DNA of 64,000 nt from Golubevia sp. BC0850 (taxonomy: Eukaryota; Basidiomycota; Exobasidiomycetes; Golubeviales; Golubeviaceae), in assembly GCA_012976225.1 (NCBI GenBank), contig JAAVVG010000008.1, forward strand, positions 1 through 64,000, written 5' to 3'. Made by a program: the position numbers and the translations under genes. Below are positions 9,573-22,007 of the stretch, one piece after another. The first letter of the stretch is position 1. Every line of letters begins with the position of its first letter. The notes under the pieces are model-generated. The model was not told the DNA's origin. It was given only the letters and a program-made list of their open reading frames with translations, and did not search any database.

Positions 9573-12500
9573 CTAAAATCTTCCAGCCAACTGCTTAGCC
9601 GCATCACTAGCAGAAATTCGACTCCTATTCAATCCGCCATTAGCGCTTCCAAAAGATCCACCACCTGAGTTCAATGCGCCAGAGTTCAATCCACCTCTAG
9701 CAGAGTTAAAAGAAGGATTTGGGTTTGAGTTGACAGCAGTCGATGGTGTTGAACTCGAAGCACTTCCGCTACTTCCAAACGAGTTACTAGCGAAAGGATT
9801 CCCATAAGCCGAAGCTCCAGCTCCAAAAGAAGGTCCTCTACTTGTATTCCCACTTTCAGAAGTTGAAGGTCCTCGATTCCCACTTCCCAAAGTTCCAAAT
9901 CTAGAAGCGAACGATGAGTTAGATGGCATTCCTTCCCATTGAGATTCTTGTTGTTGTTGTTGTTGCTGTTGTTGTTGTTGAGGTCGGATCTGATTTCCAG
10001 GAGCAAAGTCATTTGGTCTTTCAACGAGCATAGATTTGGAACCGAACTGACCTCGACTTTCATCTTGAGCTTGAGGGGGTGTTGGTCTTCCTTGGTGCCA
10101 ACTTTGATTCATGTCTCTTCGATCGACTGGGATTTGCATAGAAGGTTCGGCTTGATTGAAAGAGTTGTTCTGAGTTTGAGAGAGAGATTGTGAAGGAGAG
10201 TGAGAGCGAGATTCTGAAGTTTGACTCTCTCGAGACCAAGGAGTTGGACTAGAGTTAGGAATCGAGCTCCTAGTTTGGGAACTTGTTCGTAATAGAGCAG
10301 GTGATGTAAGGTCTGCTTGACGTTGAGGCTGTTTTTGAGGTGTGGTTTGAGAAGGCAAAGCTCTAGCATGAACCTCTGGACTTGATCTCGGATCGATTGA
10401 TTGAGTTATAGTTCCTATAGAATCTGAAGACGAAGATTCAGAAGCATCACTTGGATTTGAAACTTGTCGAGGATTTGTCTGCGTGATCCCAGATCCTTGA
10501 TTTCCATATCCATAACCATTTCTAGCAACCCCTTCAACTGTGATAGGCCTTCCGTTTTCACTCCCAACGTTTTTCCAATCCTTTCCAATTCTGTCTAAGC
10601 CTTCTTTCATAACCTTAAAGTTCTTTAAGACTTCTCTACTAGTTTTCAATCTATCTTGAGCAAGTCTTTTCAATCCGTCAATTAAATCTCTATGAGTTTC
10701 TTTGCTGTGAACTTGCAAACTCCCTTTCAAACCAGCGCTCAAAGTGCTCATTTGCTCTTTCAGTCCAGCTTCGATTCTCAAAGAGTCTTCTAGTTCTTCG
10801 ACTTTCTCGTCCACTCTCTCTCTTCGAATGTTACGTGAGGTTCTGAGGACGTCAATTTCTCTACGACGAGAGATGACTGATTTGGAGGCATTATGATGTT
10901 CTTCTACCAGTCCATTTCGGGTTAATAGAGCCTCTTTTGCTGATCTCGCATTCAAAGATTGATAGAGAAGAGCGTGCGATAGGTGATGAAGATCGAGTGA
11001 GGACTGTGATCGTTGCCGGAAGAAAGGTTCAAAATTAGAAAAGAGCGTCAGTTTACGCTGAGTCACAACTCGGAGCAGAGTTAACCATCAGAACAAGTAC
11101 GCTTCGAACACTGTAAACTCACCTGTCTTTCATTTCCAACTCCTTCAATCGCCACACCTCTCCCAACAGCTTCCAATCCCTTCCCAAACCCAACTTTTAA
11201 ACTGGCCTGTCTACCTTCTTCGACCTGCATGAACCCCAATATCCTCCCACTAAGTCCATGTAAGCTAGAGCTCATCGTCACACTTTCATTTGACCTCTTT
11301 CCCAAAGTAGTTCCAGCATCTTTGAACTGCAATTCCAATCTAGTCACCTCAGCTCTAGCAGCGACTAGGAGTTCATCATCGTCAAAGACGTTCCTACTGG
11401 TTCCCATCTTCCCACCACTAGAAACAGTGGAAGAACTAGAAGAGAAGAATTGATTCATCACTGAAGATCCAATTCCGATCCCTCCTGGTAAAGAACCAGT
11501 TGAATTTCCATTGGGATTTGAGTTCTCGTATCCTAAATCAGCAATAGCCAAAGGATTGACAGATCCACCATTCCTATGAATCTCAATCGCTTGAGTTAAT
11601 TTCTTCTTTGAGATAGGCGATGGAAGGTTGATGATACTTGGATTTGTAGAAGGTAAATAAGAGAATTCGGTTTCTATTAGAGAACGTAATTCTGGATGAT
11701 TGAAAACTTGTGGATTGGTTAAGAGACGATTAAACCATTGTGAGAGTTGGATTCGTAGCGATTTCAGATCTGAATCCAGGTCTTGAGGGTTGGGGGAGGA
11801 TAGAGATAGAGGTGGGGGTAGGAAAGGTAAAAAGGGAATGATGGTTGAAGGAAGGGATAGAGAAAGTGAAAGTGTGAAGAGCGAGAGTTCTCGATAGGAT
11901 CTGGAGAAGGAATAGGAGGACAGTCGGTAGGCCGGGTGGTTGACCTGGGAGGGGGAGAGAGATGGAATATGAGATTGAGGATACTGTTCTTATCATGGAC
12001 AGCTCGGCATCGTCCCTCTCTGACTAGAGAAGCTCTTCTCATGATCAAGATGCTTGAATAGAATTGAAAACTAAATTCCTCTTGAGCTCATTGTCTTAAC
12101 AGAGTTCTTCTCAGAGTCACTTGACTTGACTGTGTCAGTCTACTCATCTACTCACCACGCTATCCATTCGAACCACCAAGTCCCTACCGGCCTTCTCTAT
12201 GCTCAGCACTCTCAACCTGATCATCATCGGGGGTCTCTGCTGCCGTTGCTGAAGCGGGCGAATGGACTGAGCATTAGGAGCAGGCAATGCCTGAGGACCA
12301 CTGCCATTCCCATTCCCATTCCCATTTGAAGCTTTTCTAGCCTGTTGCTGTGGTTGATAAGTCTGTTGAGGTGATGATTGTTGATTCCTAGAATTGAAAG
12401 CTGTATCTCTTGACTGAGAATCTTCAGCTGTCAAAGTAGTTTCAGGAGTGGAAGCTGAAGCTGAAGGTGAAGGAGGAGTAGGAGTAGGTCCAACTGCTTC

Positions 12501-12764
12501 TTCTCGAGTTGGCTGTGGCTGTGGCTGTGAAATCGATTCTGGTTGATTGGTGATTTGATTGGGAATGGATTGGGTATCATGATTGGCAGTAACTTCTACT
12601 TCTTCTTTGACAGGCTCTGATTTCACTGCTTGCTCTTCTGAAGGACTGTAGGTAGACGTGGACGTAGAAGGCTGCTCAATGGGAGAAGACTCTTCTTCCC
12701 CTTTCTCGACTGAAATTGAATCTTGAGGAGTAGAGCTAGAAGAATCTTGAAGATCTGTCATCAT
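9573..12764 (-). CDS. VPS17: Vps17-like retromer SNX-BAR subunit with Gln-rich tail
   Basis: Three exons (12764-12156, 11944-11123, 11003-9573), all phase 0, give about 953 residues. The first about 170 are disordered and Pro/Gln-rich. The PX domain starts LRVLSIEKAGRDLVVRMDS and continues across intron 1 as VVNHPAYRLSSYSFSRSYREL, matching Vps17 (IEKNRKDPLIRFDATTNLPGYR..). It keeps the PPLPPP-like loop and IQLSQWFNRLLTNP helix. A BAR-type helical region follows, with long heptads around DVLRTSRNIRRERVDEKVEELE. The last about 300 residues are a Ser/Gln/Asn-rich tail with a run of about 11 Gln encoded near 9948-9982, which yeast Vps17 lacks. Vps17 pairs with Vps5 to coat endosomal tubules. The acceptor of intron 2 could instead lie near 11059. 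Confidence 0.78.
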
Positions 12765-12953
12765 TCAATAGGAATCGGGGGAGTAAAAAGGGGGTGAGGG
12801 AGAGAGAGAGAGACGGAGCGACTCGCTTCACTCCCTCCCACCACCTTCTTGCCATCCCCCATCCACTCCAAGTCGATCTAAATCCATTCACTCAACCTCA
12901 GACAGTTTCTAATTCAGTTCAATTCAATTCTGAATACAATCATTTAATAGAGC
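12765..12953. promoter_or_regulatory. Divergent promoter VPS17 / SWIB gene
   Basis: 189 bp separate the two start codons. A GAGAGAGAGAGA tract (12800-12812) and a run of ACTCC/CAATTCAATTC sequence lie within it. Both 5' UTRs and regulatory sites must share this interval. Confidence 0.5.
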
Positions 12954-14460
12954 ATGTCAGATTTAAGTCTACCAGGAGGAGCAGTAGGAGGAGGTGGAGA
13001 ACCATTACCTTCAAGTGGATCTACAACCAATCCTGCCAATCCAGCCGCTGAAAGTGGAACTTTCACACCAAAATCCAATCCTAATCCTAATCTCAATCCA
13101 GATTTAGCTTCTAATTCTTCACCCAATCCACCAATTCTATCTCAAGCGACGACTACCACATCGTCCTCTCCACCCTCATCATCTTCTTCAAATCTACTTC
13201 TACCAACAGCTTTCATCTCTGATCTTTCTTCTGGACCAATTCGCTCATTCCTAGTAGCCAACACTTCAAAAGATGATATAACACCAAGGCAAGTAAGAGA
13301 TTCTCTAATGAACAACCCACAAGTTGAATCATTAGAATCCAAACATTTTCTAAAAGTCAATTTCCAAGATAAGATTCAAAAGAAACAAATCTCTTCAGCA
13401 ATCAAGGAGGTTTGGGAATCTTTAGGAGAATACGAAGAAGAAGTTCAAGAGAAGAAGAAAGTTGAAAAAAGGGATATGGAATTGGCAATGAAGTTACACA
13501 TGGAAACCAATGGAAGTAGATCTAGGAAAGCAAGTTCAACTGCCTCTGGTTCTGGTTCTGGGTCCAGGAAGAGAAAGAAGATAGATTCAGATATGGATGA
13601 TTTAGATAGGGAAGAAGAGGAAATGAATGATGAGAGACCTGCAAGTGGCAAAACTAAGAAGAAGGCAAAGGTTAAGAAACCTCCTAAATTGGGTCCCGAT
13701 GGAAAGAAATTACCTCCCAATCCTAACAATCCTTTCAACAGACCTTTGATGTTGGATGCTCAGATGGCAGAGATTTGTGGAGGCCATTCAGTGAGTCCCA
13801 CTTTGGGGTTGAGAGGGAAGGAAGGTTCGAAGGGAAGTTGGAGAGGATGGAATGGATTGAGTGGCAAATGCCCAACCGAGAGAGTGTTCAATCTCCCATT
13901 GGAGCTTGGAACTTTCTTCAATAGCATATGAGCGCGCTTGAAGAGCTTGATCTGGTGCCTGTCAAATGCGACCTTGCTTGCTCACTCCTCTCTCTCTTCC
14001 CTTTCCTCTCTCTTTCCTCTCTCCTTCCTCTCCTCTCCTCTACCACCACCACCACCACCACCTATTTCTCTTGGCTCTTAATCTCAGATGGCTCGTCATG
14101 CAGTCGTCAAACAACTCTGGGTTTACATCAAAGGTAATCAGTTACAAGATCCAAGTAACAAACGTAAAATCCTTTGCGATGAGAAACTTCAAGCTCTGTT
14201 TGGGAAAGCTGTGGTTGATAGTTTCGAGATGGCTAAGGTTAGTGTCCCTCCTTATAATTATCCCAGTGTTCATCACCCTACTCCTGTTGGGGATAGAGGC
14301 TTGTTGCTGACTTTTCTCTTTGTCCTCTTTCCCTGCTTTGTCGTATCATTCGGATTTGCTCCTCTTATCGATTGTTCCTGGACTCTTTTGGGCTCGTTTG
14401 TCTCTTTCGAAATGTCAGTTAATTGGAGCTCATCTTAGTAAACCTGAAGAATTGTTATAG
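12954..14460 (+). CDS. DEK-C and SWIB/MDM2 domain protein (Uaf30/Tri1-like)
   Basis: Three exons (12954-13790, 14088-14237, 14419-14460), all phase 0, give 342 residues. After a Pro/Asn/Ser-rich N-terminus comes a DEK-C-like helical unit (about residues 85-165: IRSFLVANTSKDDITPRQVRDSL ... AIKEVWESLGEY), written here only in part. A basic linker with SRKRKKIDSD and TKKKAKVKKPPK follows. The SWIB domain spans all three exons: FNRPLMLDAQMAEICGGHS, then MARHAVVKQLWVYIKGNQL and KRKILCDEKLQALFG, closing with LIGAHLSKPEELL. Length and order match fungal DEK-C/SWIB proteins, some of which are subunits of the RNA polymerase I upstream activating factor. Nuclear by its basic linkers. A CCACCA run sits in intron 1. 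Confidence 0.86.
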
Positions 14461-15361
14461 AGAAAAGGGGGAAGGAAAATGTGGGAGGAGATTTGAGAGA
14501 GTCCAGGGCGTGAGAGAAGAAAAGTGGGAGTTTTGATAAGAAGAAAACAAAAATTTAAGTCTGAAGAAAACTGAAAAGAGATCTGATCGAAGAACAGTTG
14601 AAGAAACCAAATATTCCGAGTCTCGAACAAAAATCGATTTAGTCACCCCTTTTCCTGAAATCCCCTCCCCAATTCCATTTTCTCCTCTATCTTTTTCTCA
14701 ACCCATGCTTTCGAACAACTCATAAAGAAGGCTTGTAAAGAGACGAAAAAGTTCTGGCCGAATCTTGAAAAAGTGAAAACCTGCTCAATTTCACATCTGA
14801 CTCAGGACTATTCAACGCAGTTTCGAAAAGCCGTTCGACTCATCTCTGCCGTCATCGACGTCGCTGGCTTGATATTTCGACTTGAAAGTCCTGCCAGCCA
14901 GGTCTTCGCTGAGCATTTCACTAGATTAGTATCCACTATCTATACTTACTCAAGTTCAGTTGGATAATCGACGAACCTTGATGACGAATTTCGACTGGAA
15001 CCGAACAGGTTCTGAATCACACCTTTTACCACTCTTCCCTTCCTCTTTTCATAAGACGTCCGAAAGACATCGGATTTTATTCGATCCGTGAGAATTTGAA
15101 TTGAGTCGATACAGAGAAAGGATATTTGACTTTGAAGAATCTAGGGGACAGAGAGAAGAAATCCAGGTCACAGTCTGAATCGAATCAAAGGCCACCCTCA
15201 TAAGCGATTTAGTCATGAGTGGAAGAAAGGGAAGCACAAGTTTCGATACTAGAGAGGCTCTGACTTGATGAAGAGGGAAGGACGCGGGGAGAAGTAGGAG
15301 AGAAAGCTGGAAGATGAGCCGATCGTGACCGGAAGATCGAAAGGTGCAACTGGACTCACTT
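14461..15361. other. Intergenic, 0.9 kb
   Basis: Between the 3' ends of the SWIB gene and the first F-box copy. Several short frames exist on both strands, none with recognisable protein character. Confidence 0.4.
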
Positions 15362-17421
15362 TCAATCAGAAGAGATCCACTCCTTGACCCTGAGCATCTT
15401 CACGTTCTTCTTCTGCTTTAGCCAAGCAGAGACCGCATCGTTCGAATTGACTGGTAGGCCTGATACCAGCCGACGGATCCGTGCGCAGGTTCGATGAGGT
15501 TCAAAAGCTGGCTGTTCACTTGAGGCAGCTGCATCCGAAGACTCGAGAAGGCCTGAGGCGGAGGAAGAAACCTCTTGGAACGACAGGTTTCTGGAACATG
15601 CCTTCCTGGAAGCGATCATGGAAGCTAGAATGAGACCATCGGTCGTAGAAAGTGGACTTGATCTAATTGGACGCAGCTTTAGAGTGTTGAGTTTCGGCAG
15701 TAGCATCTTGTCCCTCCAACCTGATTGGATGTTGGAACTCGAGAGAGGAATTAGAAGTTGGAGAAAGTGCTCGTAGAATGCTGGTGGAGTCAAGCTTGAA
15801 AACCAAAAGAACAATGCCCCAGAGTTTCTTCCAGTCCTGGATTGAGTGAATAAGGGTAGAAGCCGCTACTTTCGCATTAGCTGGATCTACGATCTGGAGA
15901 CCATAGATCACCAGCAGCTTGGGAGCGGAATCGGCCTTCATCGAAGAGAGATCCTTAGGGTTGACCGAACTCAACTGAAGTAACTTCAACTTGGCAAGGA
16001 GAGACTTGCATCACCGGTGGCTTTCGATTTTGGAGGGGTTGTGAGCTGGAGAGTTCCCATGTTTGGCAGGTTCATCTCCGGGATGTCCTCCACCATCTCC
16101 ATATCTTCTATCCAACGTAGATTCACCTTTGTTAGACTGGAAGTTGAAGATAGGAGTTTGACTGTCCAATCGGGGGCTCAACTCCCAACTGCCGAATCTG
16201 ACTTCTTTGGCATCTCGAAGACGTTCCAGCAAGTCATTGTTGCAGACGAGCTTCGTCTCTCCTGAATCTCCAATCCAAAGTGATGAGCGAGACTCTCCAG
16301 GAAGACGAGAACTCGGCATCTTCTGCATATGCATCAGGAACGAAAATTTGTTCCTCATGTCCCCACGTGGTAGACCTCAAAACAGATAACGAGTGACATT
16401 GACCTGCTACCTTGAATAGAGATTTGTCTAGATGGCCTTGATAGGTCACCGATATTGTCTTGAGACTCTTCGGAGACCACCTGAGTACATTTTCCAGCCT
16501 CTCTTCAAGATTTGGATCGATCCTGTCTTTGACTCTGAGAAAGACATGCTTCGTTGAGTCTTTGTTTCTGCGACTGAAGAGCCCCAGTCCTTCGCAGAGC
16601 TGCTCTCCAGTTCCTTCCATCTCAAAAGTGCGGAAGTGCTCTGAAGACCCTAGAATTGATTCCTTCCAAGCTTGACAGACGCTGGTCAATCTGAGAAGAG
16701 ATCCAGCATCGCAGAAGGAGAAGAGCTTGAGGAAGAGGTGGGGTGACACTCTCTCGAAGCGGCTCTTGAGCTCTTTGGAAGTTTGAGTCTTTATGTCATC
16801 AGAAATTCCTTCATATTCGATTCGCTGAGCAGAGCTCGAAGCTAAGATCTCGCTCTGCTTCCCTTTTGCTTGCTTGAAGTGGTGCATGGCCGTGCTCAGA
16901 TTAGCGAATCCGGCTCTTGAATGAGTCTGGTAAGTTGGAAGCAAAAGTTTCGAAAAAGATTCAGTGTTGGTGAGAGCGACTTTATGCTACGGCAAGATGA
17001 ACATTTGACTGACCTGAAGACTCTTCTCCTCTTCCAAAGCTCTCTCCACGTCTTGGACGGCCTTGTCAACTTGACCTAGTCTCTCCCAAGTGTGGCTCCT
17101 GAGTAACAGGAAGGGAACTACTTCGAGAGGAGTTGAGGAGTTGAGTCGACCATCTGAAACGGATGGAAGATAGAAGAAGGAGGGTTACTAAGGACTCCAA
17201 AGTCGAGCAGGAACGAAGAGCTGGAAGCAAAGGTTGCCATTGATCCATTCCACTAGCGTACTGACCTCTGTACACATCTCGTTCGCAGTCTTAAAGTTCA
17301 TTCTATCCAAAGCATCTTGAGCAGCTTATAGCTTGAGAGCGTGTTGCTGTTCGGAGGTGATGCTGCGTTTGGCAGTTGGTTCTTCTTCTGCTTGAGAATC
17401 CTCGTTGGTTCTCTTGTTCAT
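15362..17421 (-). pseudogene. TPR / F-box / LRR protein, copy A (probably broken)
   Basis: SCF-type substrate adaptor architecture resembling fission yeast Pof3. The ATG at 17421 opens MNKRTNEDSQAEEEP but meets TAA after ALKL, just before AAQDALDRMNFKTANEMC; the real start may be the later Met. Splicing at a GTACGC donor joins a TPR unit (LLLRSHTWERLGQVDKAVQD). The next exon, after ACTTACCAG, gives a third helix pair and the F-box SPHLFLKLFSFCDAGSLLRL. The LRR-like half is disrupted: compared with copy B, one extra base near 16160 and another frame change near 15800 break the frame. The C-terminus is LRVKEWISSD. The 5' half is identical to copy B; see the repeat entries. Confidence 0.62.
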
Positions 17422-17538
17422 CTTGCTGGACTGGTAGATTGCCTCCCTCTGAAATCTGTTTCTGATGGTTGAAGAGCAGAGATCGATGGAGAGTGGCAGA
17501 AGATGGTGTGGTTCGGAGGAGAAGAACTTTTCGCCCTG
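16448..17538. repeat. Duplicated 1,091-bp block, copy A
   Basis: Matches 32640-33730 at a constant offset of 16,192 bp, in the same orientation. Every stretch I compared is identical, including both introns, and translated segments are residue-for-residue the same. It covers the 5' region, TPR exons and F-box of copy A. Similarity drops abruptly at 16447 and at 17539. Confidence 0.93.
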
Positions 17539-17890
17539 CTGCACTTTTCCAAGCCGTCCGCCACTTACCTTTTCTCTTCAGCTTTCAATTTTCCTGAGCA
17601 TCTATGAATTTACTCGTCTAACTCATCACTCTGCCAACATCTGGCATCACTGAAGCACGGATATTCAAGGGAGATCAACTGGATTTCAGATCTCTCGGGA
17701 GAGATCAGAGAACAGAAGTTGCCTTTGCTTTCAAAGTCTATTTTGAACTTTTGGTTCTTTTGATATGACTATAAACGTGATACAATTACAATTACAGATG
17801 ATGCTTGGATTTTCTCGTTTTGAGATCTATACATGCCTTCGAAATTTCGTGACTGAGAGGCTCCGCAACGACTTCTCCTTCCCTCCCTCC
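17539..17890. other. Intergenic
   Basis: 352 bp between the 5' edge of F-box copy A and the end of the XPB gene. No gene seen. Confidence 0.4.
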
Positions 17891-20800
17891 CTAGTCGTCC
17901 CCTTCATCCTGTCTTTTTCTTTTATCATCTCTCTGACGGAAAAGCTTGTGTCTGGGAGCATCTTTGGCTTTTGCGATAGTCTTGTTCGCGGCCTTGTTAC
18001 GTTCCTGCGAAGCAGAGGTAGAAGGAAGTATGATTAGAACGAGAGGAGAGAAACGAGCGAGGTTGAACTATCTCCTACTTTCAGTCCGAACAAGACAACT
18101 CACAATATAAGACATATGTTGACCACCACTTAAAGCACTAAGAGTTCCAGTAGACCTCTCGGCTTTAGGAGTTGGATTGATAGCCATAGCTTTCCCTTTC
18201 CCTTTACTTTTCAAACCAGCACCTTTGTTATTCGAACTTCCACCTCTTCTTTCTTCTTCCCATTCATCACCTCTCATATCATTTCCTAAGTCAGCATCAC
18301 TTTCGTTCGCGATCAAAACCGATTGTAAAAGTTCGATTTGTTCAGCTTGAGTTCTATAAACCAAATCGGGTAACTTTTCTTGACCTGTCAAATGAGTGAT
18401 GACTCTGAAAGCATAACCTTGATCGATCAGGAATTGTTGTCTCTTGGTCGAATAGTACATTTCCGAGGTGTCTTTTGAAACCAAAGAATAGAAGAAAGCA
18501 TTGAAACCTTCATCGTTTCTGCGTTTGGCTCTTAAAATTCTACCCAATCTTTGAGCTTCTTGTCTACGAGAACCGAAATGACTGGAGATTTGAATTAGAC
18601 AAGTCGCTTCTGGTAGATCGATTGAAGTATCTCCGACCTTTGAAAGGAAGATCGTGTTCACCAGGGGATTGTGTTGGAAATGTTGAAGGACTCTCATACG
18701 TTCTGTCTGAGGAATTCCACCATGGATATAAAGCTTTCCCAGCTTTTTGGCGTATGCCTGGAGAGACAGAAGGAAGAAAACGAACTGACATCAGAATCGA
18801 GGGTACAGGAGATTGATAGCGGCTACTCAATCTTTCTGCTCTCTGCTCACCTCCAAAGCATAAACATTGTCACTGAAGACGATGATCTTATCTCCTCTCT
18901 TCTCATGATAGTCGATTAAGAACTGACAAGCTTGAAACTTATTAGGATTCATACAATAGAGCAGCATTCTTTTACGAGATTTCTCAATGAGATATTCTCT
19001 ATAAAATTCCGGCGACATTGGACACCAAACTTCAGCACATTGAACAGTAGCAATATGACCTTTAGCGGCTAAATCCATCCAATTGGCTTCATAAAGTTTC
19101 GGTCCTACCAAGAAGTTCAATTCGTCGATCTTCTCATCTTCTCTGACTAAAGTTGCAGTCAAACCTAGCTTCGAATGAGCCTTGATCCTGGTCAAGACTC
19201 TTCTAAACATACTGGCAGGGACTACATGAACTTCGTCTAGAAGAATGAAACCCCATTCTCTACTTTCTAAGAAGTTCATCATCTTTTGAGAGGAGTGAGA
19301 ACGTTTTCCTGTGTTTGCGACCATTGAATACGTTGAGACAACGATTCCAGCTGCTCCGGAGAACTAGGGGATGCGAGGAAGGACGGGAAGAAAGGAAGTG
19401 GAAGAGGCATGGGCAAGAGGAAGAGTAAGGAATCGTTCCAGATTGAACAAAACTTCTGCATCACTCAGAGAAACTCACCTTCTCCTTCTTATCAGCGGTG
19501 AAGATACTAATCTGATTATCTTGAACATTACTCCATTGTTTAAACTGTTGTTTCCACTGCATCACACTTACACTACTAGTGCAAAGCACCAGACAACTCT
19601 TCTTAATCGTGCAAGCCGCCGTGATCCCGACCAAAGTTTTCCCAGCTCCACAAGGAAGCACAATAACGCCACTTCTAGCTCTACCGTTTCCAAACATTTT
19701 CGACAAGCTCTTTTCCTGATAGGGTCTGATATGAGTAGCAGGTTTCAAATCGATAGCCAAATCAGCATTTAAAACATCAGCTCTGAAATCGTATTCTTCT
19801 AACATGGGGAAACCTAGTTCATTGCATCTTTTCTTAACCAATTCGATATGAGCTTCTTGAATTTCGAAAGAATGGACTGTATCATCTTCATCTAATTCAT
19901 CAGATTCGTTCACTCCGATGATAGCTGTAAATAAATCGTCAGGATTCTCTTGATTTCCTGCTTGCTTGTCTTTTTGAGGGATCCCAGCGATCACTAAATC
20001 TCCTTTGGTAGGTGCTTGAGCTTTACCCAAAACTTCAACTTCTTTCCCCTTTCCTTTGGAAGAACCATTGGGATCTTTGTTCCCTCCACTTCCTTCTTCT
20101 CCCTCTTTGATTCTGGCTTCTCCTACAATCTCGTCTCTGAGAAGAGTTCTGAGGATATCTGGATGAGAACTTTCTACGAAGTATCGATTCTGCTTGAGGA
20201 CCAACTTGATCTTTCCGAAAGAGGCGGTGTAATCTTTGATGAAATCCAAGACTGCAGTTGGGACCGGAACTTTTGAAAGTCTGTTCAAGACCTCTATGAT
20301 GTCACTTGGATTGAGTCCTACTGACACTGCAGCATAGAGCGAATAGGGAGTCAACTTATACTCGTGAATGAAGGCGGGACTGGAGGAACGGGGAGAGGGA
20401 GAGGAAGGAGGGAGGGTGGAGCTGAGCAACCCAGAATTTCTTTCTTTATGAAAGTCTCCCCTCATTCTGACCAATTCTAGAATCTAGAGTTCTCGAAATC
20501 ATCTATCAAAGGACAACTCACCGACTAACGGGCTCAGCAATAGCAATCAAGAAGTCCTGAGCTTGTTCAGCGATAGGACTAAACCCCTCCAAAATAATAT
20601 GATGATCATCCGGAGAGATCCAAAGAGGTCTTGCAGCATGGTCTCTCTTCAATACCAGATCAGTGAAATCTTTAGCAGAGAAGTGAACCGGATCATCCAA
20701 TCCTCCATCCTCATCTTGATCATCCTCTCCATCCGAGATCAATTCTCCTTGAACTTGTACGTTATGAGATCGATTCTGCTTTCCTCTAGCCTTTGAATTT

Positions 20801-21159
20801 GAAGTTGAAGTCTCGGGTTCATCTTGATATTCTTCTTGATCATCATCATCTTTAGTCTTGCGTTGAGGGGCACCTCTTGTGGCTCTGGTTCTGGCAGTGG
20901 TCTTGTATTGCTGCTGCTGCTTGTTCTTTCCGTTCTTTGTACCTATTGAGTATTCTTCTTCATCATCATCATCATCTGAATAGAATTCCTCCTCTTCGTC
21001 GTCATCTTCTTCATCATCTTCTTCCTGTTGAGTGACCCTCTTGGTTGAAGGTGGACTAGGCGCAGCAATCTCAGCAAATTGCTGCTGCTGATTCTGAGTT
21101 TTGAGTTTGACTGTCAACCTTGGTCTCTTGTTACTTGAATCTTGATTTGATGAAGACAT
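17891..21159 (-). CDS. SSL2: TFIIH 3'-5' DNA helicase/translocase XPB
   Basis: Five exons (21159-20522, 20379-19479, 19363-18851, 18757-18104, 18004-17891) join cleanly to 939 residues. The N-terminus is very acidic (Asp/Glu runs at residues 45-75) and disordered. The damage-recognition region reads [31 protein letters not shown] and [19 protein letters not shown]. Helicase motifs follow: Walker [12 protein letters not shown], motif Ia [10 protein letters not shown], a DEVH box in [11 protein letters not shown] (motif II), motif [13 protein letters not shown], then DNTIFLSK-like motif V as [19 protein letters not shown] and motif [13 protein letters not shown]. The RED motif and thumb are as in XPB. 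The C-terminus ends [15 protein letters not shown]. It unwinds promoter DNA in transcription initiation and nucleotide excision repair. No anomaly seen. Confidence 0.95.
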
Positions 21160-21398
21160 GTCTGAACCAGAGAAGAAGGAAGGTGAACCAAAGAAGAGAA
21201 GCTGATGCGGTGATGGTTGGTCAGAAGCAGCAGGAAAGATATACTAGCTAGTACAGTATAGTCCTCGATATCGCTTCTCAACCCGATTGATGAACAGAGA
21301 TTAGTTTTACAATAACATTGATAGGTGATAGTACAAAGAGGCATCCAGAAAAGAACAAATATCAGATAAAATAAAGAGAAATCCTTTTCCTCCATCAT

Positions 21399-22007
21399 TC
21401 ACTCCCACTCTTCCCTTCTCGATTTCGACATGATTTTCCTGATCTTTGAGCTCTTGGACTCTGATTTAGTGCTCCCGCTCGAACCATCACCATTTTTGCC
21501 ACTACTTCCATTTCCATTGAAATCTTCGCCTCCAGGGTATAGAGAGAGCGAAAGTGTCGAGAAGTTGTTGTTCAATTGCTGAAGATTGTTAGAGTGGGTA
21601 GGTCCGGCCTGAGTTTCAATAAGTTCTTTCTGTTGGGACCTCAAGTTTTAGGGCTGGAAGCTTTTGATTTAAATTCTTTTATTTGGGAAGGTCCTGAGAA
21701 GAGGGAGTGGTAGAGCAAGGTCAGAGAAGTGGTCGAGGGCACAAAAGGGTAACATGCTCTTCAACTGAGATTTTTTCAACTCACTCATTTCACTCCTTCT
21801 AATCGGTCCCCATCCATATCCTGGAATGTAAAGGTTTCTAGACTTGAACACAACAGTATCGTTCAATCCGTACCATGGCCCGTCGTTTGGATTCGAATTC
21901 TGCTTGACTTCAGCTTTTACTTCCAAGTAATTTGTGATTCGAACCTGGATTTGCTTTGTCGGGACGTTCGAAATGTGATAGACTGAGGTTGAAAAGCTGT
22001 GAGACAT
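21399..22007 (-). CDS. Hypothetical two-exon protein
   Basis: An upstream exon starts at 22007 (MSHSFSTSVYHISNVPTK) and contains a Gly/Trp/Tyr-rich segment GPWYGLNDTVVF and YIPGYGWGPIRR that looks like real protein. A second open segment, ending at 21399, is Asn/Ser/Lys-rich (KIRKIMSKSRREEWE at the end). A GTGAGT donor after SEM at 21784 is strong, but the candidate acceptors near 21630 do not restore the downstream frame with it, so the joint is unresolved. I do not recognise a family. Confidence 0.35.

Noticed and set aside
9939-10193. Poly-Leu open frame opposite VPS17
   Set aside because: It is the antisense of the Gln-repeat tail.
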